Assembly: GCF_037076465.1 (NCBI RefSeq)
Contig: NZ_AP028908.1
Span: forward strand, 1,612,001 to 1,676,000
Reading direction: 5' to 3'
Origin: Pectobacterium araliae
GTDB taxonomy: Bacteria > Pseudomonadota > Gammaproteobacteria > Enterobacterales > Enterobacteriaceae
Length of the DNA stretch: 64,000 bases
The notes under the pieces were generated by a model. The model had not been told where the DNA came from. It did no database searches and was given only the letters and a program-made list of their open reading frames with translations. Shown in pieces: positions 51,815-59,258 of the stretch. Position 1 is the stretch's first letter, and every line of letters starts with the position of its first letter. Both the position numbers and the translations under genes were made by a program.

Positions 51815-53735
51815 GTGCGCCGGGCATGGCGCGTAGCGCCTTGACGGGCGCTGTCCGTTGACTGTAGTGGTCAAGGGGCGACTTGGCGGTGAAAGTCCTC
51901 TACACACCCGGCAAGGGGAAGTGTTAGCCGAACGGCAAGGGTGCCCACCGCGAGGTGGGATCTGAAGGAAGCTGAAGGCAAAATGCTGGCCTGACGAACA
52001 GGAAGCAGTTTAGGCGGCACAGCGGGGTAAGGTGGCAAATATCATCAAAGCCCAATACTTGCACAGAACGCTGTGACGTAAAGCTGACAGGCATAAGCAG
52101 GAAGGTCGCGCGAATTACCCCGGGAGGGCTGCACGTTTGCTTCAGGGCTACCGAGCGTCGAGAGGCGACGGGATGAACGTGCAGCAGTCAGCCGAAGCCG
52201 TAGTAGTGCTGCATAACTGGCAGCATGAAGGGCTGAACATGATTAACCGTGATTAGGACACCGATACTCGATGGGAATTAATGAGGCACAAGCGCAGAGC
52301 ACTGCGGCCAGCGGCAGAGGAGACGGACAGTATCCGTCAGTGCTGCATGAGGGTGCTGAAATCCCCACGGCGGTCGGTGGGCAAACGAAAGCGGAAATGC
52401 CGTTGACGATGGAAACGGTGATAACGAGAGAGAACCTGATGCTGGCCTATCAGCGCGTGGTGGAAAACAACGGCGCGGCAGGGGTAGATAACCTGAAAGT
52501 GACGGAGTTGAAGCCGTGGCTGAAACAGAACTGGGCGAGTATCAGGCAGGCATTGATTACGGGCGCCTACCAGCCGCAGGCGATACGCAGAGTGGATATC
52601 CCAAAGCCGGACGGCGGCGTGAGAACCCTGGGTATCCCGACGGTAGTGGACAGGCTTATCCAGCAGGCGATAGCACAACAACTCAGTCCGGTCGTGGAGC
52701 CGCACTTCTGCGAATCGAGTTACGGGTTCAGAAGTAACCGCAATGCGTGGCAGGCAGTGCAACAGGCACAGCGCTACATACAAAGCGGGAAACGCTGGGT
52801 GGTCGATCTGGATCTGGAAAAGTTCTTTGACCGGGTGGATCATGACATTTTGATGTCACGTCTGGCGAGGCATGTCAGGGATAAACGGCTGTTGAAACTG
52901 ATACGTCGCTACCTTGAAGCGGAAATGACGAACGGGTGCGAGACAGAGAAGCGAGGTAAGGGAATGCCGCAGGGCGGACCGTTGTCGCCGCTACTGTCGA
53001 ACATTCTGCTGGATGAACTGGATAAAGAACTGGAGCGTCGAGGTCACAGCTTCTGTCGCTATGCGGATGACTGCAACATTTACGTGAGCAGTCGCAAAGC
53101 AGGCGAGCATATCTTTAGGGCAATCAGGGTGTACCTGAGAGACATACTGAAGCTAAAGGTCAATGAGCAGAAGAGTGCGGTGGCGCGACCGTGGGAGCGT
53201 AAGTTCCTGGGATACAGCGTGACACGGCACAAACAGACCCGACTGAAGATCGCAGGGAGCAGTGTCGAGAGGCTGAAGGAGAAGATCCGTAGCCTGACGA
53301 CAGGGCACGCGACGAAATCAGTGAAAGGCGTAATCAATGAACTCACACCGATACTGCGAGGCTGGATGAGCTACTTCAGATACACGGAAGTAAAAGGAGT
53401 TCTGGAGAAGATTGACGGCTGGGTCAGGCGTAAACTGCGCAGTCTACTGTGGCGGCAATGGAAACGAACGTATACGCGAGCCCGAATGCTAATGCGAGCG
53501 GGCTTGTGTGAAAAGCGAGCGTGGAGGTCGGCGAGTAACCAGCGAGGAGCGTGGTGGAACGCGGGGTCGAGTCACATGAATGATGCGATAAAGACGGCGC
53601 AGTTCAGACGACTCGGCTTGATATCACTAGTGGAGCAGCAACGGCAGTTCCAGAGTTAACATGAACCGCCGTATGCGGAACCGCACGTACGGTGGTGTGA
53701 GAGGACGGCGGGAGTAATCTCGCCTCCTACTCGAT
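51815..53735 (+). mobile_element. Group IIC intron (ribozyme plus reverse transcriptase)
   Basis: The 5' end is GTGCGCC, fitting the GUGYG start of group II introns. A structured 450-bp ribozyme part leads into the RT gene. Domain V lies at 53665-53696: 9-bp stem, 2-nt bulge (C53686-G53687), 4-bp stem and GAAC loop, with a CGC triad (53667-53669), typical of class C. The 3' end is placed after CTACTCGAT (53735); this end is inferred. The hairpin target just upstream and the lack of an endonuclease domain agree with class C. About 1.92 kb and apparently complete. Confidence 0.88.
52271..53659 (+). CDS. ltrA: Group II intron reverse transcriptase/maturase
   Basis: Intron-encoded protein of 462 residues that helps splicing and reverse-transcribes the intron into new sites. 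RT motifs in order: VDIPKPDGGVRTLGIP (108-123), VVDLDLEKFFDRVDHD with D179 and D181, MPQGGPLSP (232-240), and the catalytic YADD (264-267). A maturase (X) domain follows (about 320-440). No HNH endonuclease domain. All key residues are intact, so the protein is probably active. Confidence 0.93.
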   Translation: MGINEAQAQSTAASGRGDGQYPSVLHEGAEIPTAVGGQTKAEMPLTMETVITRENLMLAYQRVVENNGAAGVDNLKVTELKPWLKQNWASIRQALITGAYQPQAIRRVDIPKPDGGVRTLGIPTVVDRLIQQAIAQQLSPVVEPHFCESSYGFRSNRNAWQAVQQAQRYIQSGKRWVVDLDLEKFFDRVDHDILMSRLARHVRDKRLLKLIRRYLEAEMTNGCETEKRGKGMPQGGPLSPLLSNILLDELDKELERRGHSFCRYADDCNIYVSSRKAGEHIFRAIRVYLRDILKLKVNEQKSAVARPWERKFLGYSVTRHKQTRLKIAGSSVERLKEKIRSLTTGHATKSVKGVINELTPILRGWMSYFRYTEVKGVLEKIDGWVRRKLRSLLWRQWKRTYTRARMLMRAGLCEKRAWRSASNQRGAWWNAGSSHMNDAIKTAQFRRLGLISLVEQQRQFQS

Positions 53736-54782
53736 TAGGAGGCGAGCTATTCCTGCTTTTGCTGGTGTATAATTCCCACATTTTTCATAAAATGCAACAG
53801 CCTCATCAAGCATGTTATGACACTCTAGTATTACTGCAATATTGTGGTTGGCTTTGTAAGAATTGACGCCGCTTTTTCTTCCTGGAGGCATACTAATACA
53901 TTGCTGAAAATTATCTAATGCTCCCTGAAAATCAGAGTTATTCATAAGGATTAAAGCTTTTAGAAAAATAAAATCAGTAGATGGGTAATATTTTTCATAT
54001 TTTAATACATCTAATGATTCTTTATATTTTCCAGTGTTTATAAGGCTATATCCATAGCATTCAATTAAGTTTTCATTATAGGTAAGAAAGAAGTTACTTT
54101 GAAGTTTAATTGCTATGGAAAAGCTATTTATAGCTGAAATATAATCTTTTCTCAGGTAATGACTTTTCCCTAATTGATAATGAAGATAAGGTTCTTTTGG
54201 CGTATCACTGATAGCTTTTTCTAGCATGCTAATGTTTCTTGCTATCTTATTTGTTTGACGAAGAACCTCTTGCTGGTAACCAATATGGTTTAATACTATT
54301 GGCGCAGTAAAACGTTTTGTTGTGTGCGTGTTAGTTGTTCTTGGAACAATCTGCTCGTGAATGCTTCCTTCATAATAATAGAGATCTTTCCGGAAAAGAC
54401 GACTGAAATTTTCTTTAACAATACTATTTTCACCGTCCTCATCTATATGATCCAGTCTTTCGATGTTGCCGATTTTAGTAGCATGCTGGTGAAGGAGTTT
54501 GGATAATTCAGCCATATCAATTAATTCAATTTCTTCATCAGCATCAATGACCAGTACCCAGTCATGTTTTGTAAATTGTAGGGCGTAATTTCTTGCGGCG
54601 GAAAAATCGGCTATCCATTCAAAGTCATAAACTTTGTCAGTAAAAACCCTGGCGATATTTTTTGAGTCATCGGTCGAACCAGTATCTACGACAACAATGT
54701 CGTCGAAATATTTTACAATCTCTTTCAGTGCGTTGCCTAAGTGTAAAGCTTCGTTTTTTACGATCATGCAGACTGATATCAT
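53727..54782 (-). CDS. GT2 glycosyltransferase with TPR-like C-terminus
   Basis: Family 2 glycosyltransferase of 351 residues. The GT-A domain starts at once (MISVCMIVKNEALHLGNALK) with DTGSTDDS (33-40) and the metal-binding D80-A-D82; the second half is built of helical TPR-like repeats (YLHYQLGKSHYLRKDYISAI). It resembles proteins that accompany flagellin-glycan loci. The last residues and the stop (IE-TAG) are read from inside the group II intron; the junction implies an original end LLK-TAG. Divergent from fliA across 459 bp. Sugar and acceptor unknown. Confidence 0.8.
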   Translation of the reverse strand: MISVCMIVKNEALHLGNALKEIVKYFDDIVVVDTGSTDDSKNIARVFTDKVYDFEWIADFSAARNYALQFTKHDWVLVIDADEEIELIDMAELSKLLHQHATKIGNIERLDHIDEDGENSIVKENFSRLFRKDLYYYEGSIHEQIVPRTTNTHTTKRFTAPIVLNHIGYQQEVLRQTNKIARNISMLEKAISDTPKEPYLHYQLGKSHYLRKDYISAINSFSIAIKLQSNFFLTYNENLIECYGYSLINTGKYKESLDVLKYEKYYPSTDFIFLKALILMNNSDFQGALDNFQQCISMPPGRKSGVNSYKANHNIAVILECHNMLDEAVAFYEKCGNYTPAKAGIARLLIE

Positions 54783-55241
54783 TTATGTACCACATTTTTA
54801 AAGGTTTGATATTACTCAATACTATATGATTTTATCAGTGATAACAATTTGATACTTGCTCGCCATCGCTGATGATAAAAGGGTGAATGAGTGACCGTAG
54901 ACTTTCATATTATTGATTGTAATGCTTCTGGCATCATTAGCGTTTATATTTATCTGTACTAAAGGTTTCACACTGATGTTGACTTCTAAAGGGGAAAGTA
55001 CGATTTATCTATTTATGTCTGCGCTAAAACATGTCCCCTCTAGAGAGATATACATCACAGATTTTGTGTCGCATTGAACCCTCTGTACGGGCCATTTGTG
55101 TTTCTCTCCGCAGACTCCTTACTCAATCCTGTCATACATGGCATGAATAACCTCCTTTTTTTGACGCTATTCAGGCGATTGGCTACCCTACCTAAAAGCA
55201 TAATAGTGTCGATAACACTATCATCGTAGGTATTTGTCACT
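54783..55241. other. Gene-free region between GT2 gene and fliA
   Basis: 459 bp without a credible ORF, AT-rich on the left half. The right end carries a nested inverted repeat close to fliA. The fliA class 2 promoter must lie here, but I could not find a good FlhDC box; a TAAA...GTCGATAA pair near 55193-55215 has only 11 bp between TAAA and the -10 element, four too few for FliA. Confidence 0.5.
55189..55232. repeat. Nested inverted repeat just upstream of fliA
   Basis: Inner arms ATAGTGT (55203-55209) and ACACTAT (55215-55221) are perfect around CGATA; outer arms TACCTA (55189-55194) and TAGGTA (55227-55232) also match. It ends 9 bp before the fliA GTG, so it could hide the ribosome site in the mRNA or be an operator. 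Confidence 0.5.
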
Positions 55242-55964
55242 GTGAGCGATTTGTATACCGCCGAAGGCACAATGGATAAAAATTCCCTTTGGAAGCGCTA
55301 TGTTCCACTAGTGCGCCATGAAGCCTTGCGTTTACAGGTTCGTCTCCCCGCGAGTGTTGAACTTGACGATCTGCTACAGGCCGGCGGTATTGGCCTGTTA
55401 AGCGCCGTTGAGCGTTATGATTCGTTACAGGGTACGGCGTTTACCACCTATGCCGTTCAGCGAATTCGTGGCTCGATGTTGGATGAATTACGCAGTCGTG
55501 ATTGGGCTCCACGCAGCGTACGGCGTAATGCGCGGGAAGTGGCACAAGCAATGCAACAAGCTGAACAGCAGCTCGGTCGTACTCCAACGGAACAGGAAGT
55601 TGCGCAGACCCTGAATATCACGCTTGAGGATTATCGTCAGATATTGCTGGATACGAACAATAGCCAGCTTTTTTCTTACGATGAATGGCGTGAAGAACAT
55701 GGTGATAGCGCAGAGGCGTTACTGGAAGGCAATGAAGATGCGAATCCATTGCATCAATTGATGGAAGGCAATTTGCGTCATCGAGTGATGGATGCGATTG
55801 AAAGCCTGCCAGAGCGTGAGAAATTGGTGTTGACGCTCTACTATCAGGAAGAGTTGAACCTGAAAGAGATCGGTGCCGTTCTTGAAGTGGGGGAGTCGAG
55901 AGTCAGTCAGTTGCATAGCCAGGCGATAAAGCGCCTGCGCGTGAAATTAATGAATGATATCTAA
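55242..55964 (+). CDS. fliA: Sigma-28 factor FliA
   Basis: RNA polymerase sigma factor for class 3 flagellar genes. The 240-residue protein has sigma regions 2 (LDDLLQAGGIGLLSAVERYD), 3 and 4 (LTLYYQEELNLKEIGAVLEV) and matches E. coli FliA closely. The start is GTG (MSDLYTAEGTMDK), as in E. coli. Six matching promoters lie in this window. FlgM is its antagonist. Confidence 0.98.
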   Translation: MSDLYTAEGTMDKNSLWKRYVPLVRHEALRLQVRLPASVELDDLLQAGGIGLLSAVERYDSLQGTAFTTYAVQRIRGSMLDELRSRDWAPRSVRRNAREVAQAMQQAEQQLGRTPTEQEVAQTLNITLEDYRQILLDTNNSQLFSYDEWREEHGDSAEALLEGNEDANPLHQLMEGNLRHRVMDAIESLPEREKLVLTLYYQEELNLKEIGAVLEVGESRVSQLHSQAIKRLRVKLMNDI

Positions 55965-56168
55965 TTGCGTCGCGTAGGAATATTGTTATCAACATATATC
56001 TTCAGCTACTGAAGTTGTAAGCCATAGCAATTTTTGAATATTGATAAGTGTCTTGCACCAGTATTCAACTGATTAATGCTACCTGTTTTCAGTTCGCCAG
56101 GTTCCTCTGGCGTCATGAAAAATGCTACTGCTTCACGTTGAGATTATGTATTGTCATGGAATGGATTC

Positions 56169-56684
56169 ATGCACTCATCAATTCGGAAGAAACAGCTGTT
56201 AAGCCGTTATCTGAAAGACTTCAAACATAGACAGACCAACTGTTCCCAGTGCGATAAAGAGCTTGATCGTGTTTCACTGGTATTTCGCAATCAGCTTATT
56301 AATAAAAAATCGATTGGCAGCATCGATAGGCTTATCGATGACGAAATATGGTCTGGCCTGCAACAGGAGTTAATCCCTCTTTGCCGCTTTTGTAGCGAAA
56401 TATTATGCAATACCACTGCTAGCTATTTCGATATAAAAGCTTTCACGCAATATCTGATCGAGCAAACTGAAGTTCGCCACAGCACGATGCGCGAGTATGT
56501 CATTCGTCTGCGGCGCTTAGATGAGTTGTTGGCTGCCAATAATTATCCCGCAGAAACCTTTTCTCGGCACCGTGATGGAGTGCAGCAGCGCGTATGTGAT
56601 TATCTTCCCAGCATTGAGCAAAATATTTACCGTAGCGCCTTACGAAAATACGATCAATATCTGGATTGGCAGCGGCATTTCTGA
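56169..56684 (+). CDS. fliZ: Flagellar regulator FliZ
   Basis: DNA-binding regulator next to fliA; in enterics it represses sigma-S promoters or supports flhDC activity. About 171 residues with conserved LLSRYLKDFKHRQT, four cysteines in two CxxC pairs (CSQC; CRFC) and a core like a tyrosine-recombinase SAM-like domain (STMREYVIRLRRLDEL). I start at the ATG at 56169; the frame extends to a TTG at 56151. The fliY gene that follows in E. coli is absent. Confidence 0.92.
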   Translation: MHSSIRKKQLLSRYLKDFKHRQTNCSQCDKELDRVSLVFRNQLINKKSIGSIDRLIDDEIWSGLQQELIPLCRFCSEILCNTTASYFDIKAFTQYLIEQTEVRHSTMREYVIRLRRLDELLAANNYPAETFSRHRDGVQQRVCDYLPSIEQNIYRSALRKYDQYLDWQRHF

Positions 56685-57215
56685 CGTGTATCAAGCGTCG
56701 TTCTCGTGCTGACATTGCCAAATCATGGGATACTGACTATACGTAAATATTATGACAGTGTAAAAAATGCTTGCATTGCAGGAGCAAATTATTGCACTGT
56801 CATACAACTGAAATCATTCGACACTAATTTTTAGGTAAGGGTTAGCAGTAGTTCTACGATGCGATCAATCATTATTCAGTGGAATAGTTGTTGTCACAGT
56901 GAGGAACGCGAATGGTAATGTCCTTTTTTGGACTTGGTAGTCGATGTCAAGATTCTACGTTGCTGACTCGCCGATGCGAGGGATTTTTCTCCCACCTATT
57001 TTCTATACTGCGCCACTCTCTTTTTACCCAAGTTCTTCGTTTATTTTCTTTTTTTATCCATGAATGCTCGACCCGTTTTTTGCTCGGTTCGTGGGTGACT
57101 CGTGTATATTCTCCGTCCGCTATTGGCTTAATAAGGAAGCCTAACCTCGTTAGTGAGTTAAACGTCACGCGCTGCAAAGCAGTGCGGTAAGTGAAACAAA
57201 CTGTAAGGTGCCACT
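56685..57215. other. Gene-free gap between fliZ and the phoH-like gene
   Basis: 531 bp. A perfect inverted repeat ATGACAGTG (56752-56760) / CACTGTCAT (56795-56803), with an inner TGCT/AGCA stem, may end the fliAZ transcript. A frame at 56912-57190 has no ribosome site and an odd composition; I do not accept it as a gene. A promoter for the phoH-like gene is expected but unclear (TTGCTC-N17-TGTATA near 57079 is a weak candidate). Confidence 0.5.
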
Positions 57216-58004
57216 ATGGGAAGACAAAAAGCAGTGATCAAAGCTCGTCGTGAAGCCAAACGTGTTATCCGTCGTGATTCGCGTAGCCATCGTCAGCGTG
57301 AGGAAGAATCGGTCACTTCTCTGGTACAGATGGGCGGGATTGAAGCAATCGGAATGGCGCGAGAAAACCGTGATAATTCCGTCATTCAAGCTCGTACCGC
57401 CGCCCAGGAACATTACTTGTCTGCGATAGAAAACAAACAGTTGATTTTTGCCACAGGCGAAGCTGGCTGCGGTAAAACGTATCTGAGCGCTGCGAAAGCG
57501 GCGGAGGCACTAATCCATAAAGAGGTTGAGCGTATTATTGTTACGCGGCCAGTCTTGCAGGCTGACGAGGATCTTGGTTTTTTACCCGGAGATATTTCGG
57601 AGAAGTTCGCGCCTTATTTCCGACCTGTTTATGACATACTCTTGCGGAGGCTGGGATCGTCTTTCATGCAGTATTGCTTACGGCCGGAAATTGGCAAAGT
57701 CGAAATCGCGCCTTTTGCCTATATGCGCGGACGGACATTTGAAAATGCGGTTGTGATTCTGGATGAAGCGCAAAACGTGACGGTGAACCAAATGAAAATG
57801 TTCCTGACGCGTTTAGGAGAGAATGTCACCGTTATCGTTAATGGTGATGTGACGCAGTGTGATTTGCCAGCAGGGGTTAAATCCGGGCTGCGTGATGCAC
57901 TGGAGCGTTTTGTTGAGGATGACATGATTGGCGTGGTCTCTTTCGGTAAAGAGGACTGTGTGCGTTCGGCGCTGTGCCAGCGTACGCTTCATGCCTATGG
58001 CTGA
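57216..58004 (+). CDS. phoH: PhoH-family ATPase
   Basis: Cytoplasmic P-loop ATPase of 262 residues. A basic N-terminus (about 1-30) precedes the PhoH domain with Walker A GEAGCGKT (81-88), Walker B ILDEAQN (181-187) and a VTRPVLQADEDLGFLPGD stretch. PhoH proteins are linked to phosphate starvation and RNA metabolism, but their exact role is open. Not a flagellar gene; it marks the right edge of the cluster. Confidence 0.9.
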   Translation: MGRQKAVIKARREAKRVIRRDSRSHRQREEESVTSLVQMGGIEAIGMARENRDNSVIQARTAAQEHYLSAIENKQLIFATGEAGCGKTYLSAAKAAEALIHKEVERIIVTRPVLQADEDLGFLPGDISEKFAPYFRPVYDILLRRLGSSFMQYCLRPEIGKVEIAPFAYMRGRTFENAVVILDEAQNVTVNQMKMFLTRLGENVTVIVNGDVTQCDLPAGVKSGLRDALERFVEDDMIGVVSFGKEDCVRSALCQRTLHAYG

Positions 58005-58043
58005 TATCTGCGTAGCTGGGAAATGAACATTCCTGTGCTATAG

Positions 58044-58097
58044 CCATATAAAAGAAAACGCCCCTGACTTGCGTCAAGGGCGTTTTCTTTTATATGG
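58044..58097. terminator. Very long bidirectional terminator between phoH and tRNA-Ser
   Basis: A 20-bp perfect inverted repeat (left arm 58044-58063, right arm 58078-58097, sharing the AAAAGAAAACGCCC core) with a smaller TGAC/GTCA stem inside. A/T-rich outer parts supply T-runs on both strands. The right arm includes the tRNA CCA end. Confidence 0.9.
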
Positions 58098-58184
58098 CGG
58101 TGAGGAAGGGATTCGAACCCTTGATACGTTTTCACGTATACACACTTTCCAGGCGTGCTCCTTCAGCCTCTCGGACACCTCACC
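58095..58184 (-). tRNA. tRNA-Ser (anticodon GGA)
   Basis: The minus strand reads a class II serine tRNA of 90 nt: acceptor GGTGAGG pairs with CCTCACC, anticodon GGA in CCTGGAAAG (58148-58150), a long variable arm (GTATACGTGAAAACGTAT) and GGTTCGAATCC T arm. CCA is encoded. It reads UCC/UCU codons. Confidence 0.98.
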
Positions 58185-58186
58185 GG

Positions 58187-58206
58187 GGTTGCCTATAAGA
58201 GGCAAC
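58187..58206 (-). other. Hairpin in the tRNA-Ser 5' leader
   Basis: GTTGCCT-ATAAG-AGGCAAC forms a perfect 7-bp stem just before the mature tRNA 5' end, probably part of the precursor removed by RNase P. Confidence 0.5.
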
Positions 58207-58214
58207 GGGGCGCT

Positions 58215-58243
58215 ACTATAGGGAGTCACTTAGCTCCGGTCAA
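58215..58243 (-). promoter_or_regulatory. Sigma-70 promoter of tRNA-Ser
   Basis: On the minus strand TTGACC-N17-TATAGT followed by a GC-rich discriminator (AGCGCCCC). This matches stable-RNA promoters that are under stringent control. Confidence 0.85.
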
Positions 58244-58349
58244 GCAGTATTTAGCGTGAACGGTGCGTCTGGCTAAGCATTGAACGGTAATGGATAGTCC
58301 GCATGACGGTGTCGTGAAAAGGCAGGTAAAATAGACAGGGAATGAGCAT

Positions 58350-58382
58350 AAAAAAAACCACAGACCGCGATGGCCTATGGTT
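58350..58382 (-). terminator. Terminator of the RpiB-like gene
   Basis: On the minus strand AACCATAGGCC and GGTCTGTGGTT form an 11-bp stem (two G-U pairs) with a run of seven Ts, 20 bp after the stop codon. The plus strand also has a T-run after the stem. Confidence 0.85.
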
Positions 58383-58402
58383 TTTTTGCAGCTATCGGAC
58401 GA

Positions 58403-59041
58403 TTACGCCAGCAGCGTTTTGATGTAGCTGGTCAGTGCTTCGTCTTTGCTGTTAGCGAAGAAGTATTCCTGGAATTTAGGACCAGCAATCGCGCCTTTAA
58501 CCAGATCCTGATCGAGATTTTTCAGGATGGTGATCAGATCGTTGTAGGTTACGGCTTTTACCGCATCCAGGATTTTCTTGTTACGTTGTTGAGGAGCAAC
58601 GCGATCGCTCGGATAGCCTCTGCCACCTTCTTCTTTGAACAACTGGGTAAACAGGTTTTCCAGGTTCAGTTCAGCGCCCCAGCCAAAGCCTTTAGCGTAA
58701 GGAACGGATACCGCATTACCGTTGTTGATCTGAGAGAACAGGTAAGCATCAGATGGGTCAACAACCAGACCACAAATTACGCCAGGGAAAGAGTTACAAG
58801 CCAACATTGCGCCCTGGCCAGTACCACAACCGGTCACAACGAAATCAGCCGCGCCAGAGTTTAGTAGGATAGCTGCCAGAATACCGTTTTGGATGTAAGT
58901 CAACTGCGCTGCATCTTCAACGGCGTATTGGCCGTAGTTGTGTACAGTGTGGCCGAACGGTACAACCGCTTTAGTTAGCGACTCGGCGATGATAGCGTTT
59001 TTGGCAGCCTGGCTGTTTTCATTAATCAGTGCAATTTTCAT
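58403..59041 (-). CDS. RpiB/LacA/LacB-family sugar-phosphate isomerase
   Basis: Soluble enzyme of 212 residues. The N-terminal 150 form the RpiB-type fold (MKIALINENSQAAKNAII) with the likely catalytic C72 in VVTGCGTGQGAML. The family interconverts aldose and ketose phosphates. This long-C-terminus subgroup is common in enterics, and its substrate is not clear. Single gene with its own terminator; the 217-bp gap to betT holds nothing notable. Confidence 0.85.
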   Translation of the reverse strand: MKIALINENSQAAKNAIIAESLTKAVVPFGHTVHNYGQYAVEDAAQLTYIQNGILAAILLNSGAADFVVTGCGTGQGAMLACNSFPGVICGLVVDPSDAYLFSQINNGNAVSVPYAKGFGWGAELNLENLFTQLFKEEGGRGYPSDRVAPQQRNKKILDAVKAVTYNDLITILKNLDQDLVKGAIAGPKFQEYFFANSKDEALTSYIKTLLA

Positions 59042-59258
59042 GTTCGTTCCTTTTCTGTGACGGACAAATACATTTTTTAAAACTGTATTTCAAATTGATG
59101 TGAGCAGTATACCGTTTCAAAAATAAAGCGCAAATCGTCGAAGCAAAGAATGCGGCACAGCCCATAAATTCGGGAAAAGCACGATGAAGAAAAAATGAAT
59201 GATGTGGAGATAATTAATTGAAAAATGGCGCTATATTTCAGCGCCATCGGGTTGGAAG

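Noticed and set aside
55193..55216. Sigma-28 promoter ahead of fliA (TAAA...GTCGATAA)
   Set aside because: The distance between TAAA and the -10 element is 11 instead of 15 bp; the match is better explained by the inverted repeat.
55055..55270. 71-codon minus-strand frame ahead of fliA
   Set aside because: It overlaps the fliA start and control region and has no recognisable features.
56912..57190. 92-codon open frame upstream of the phoH-like gene
   Set aside because: No ribosome site, odd Phe/Ser/Leu-rich composition and no family resemblance.
58095..58184. tRNA-Ser as attachment site of an integrated element
   Set aside because: No integrase, no repeated tRNA 3' end and only core genes nearby.
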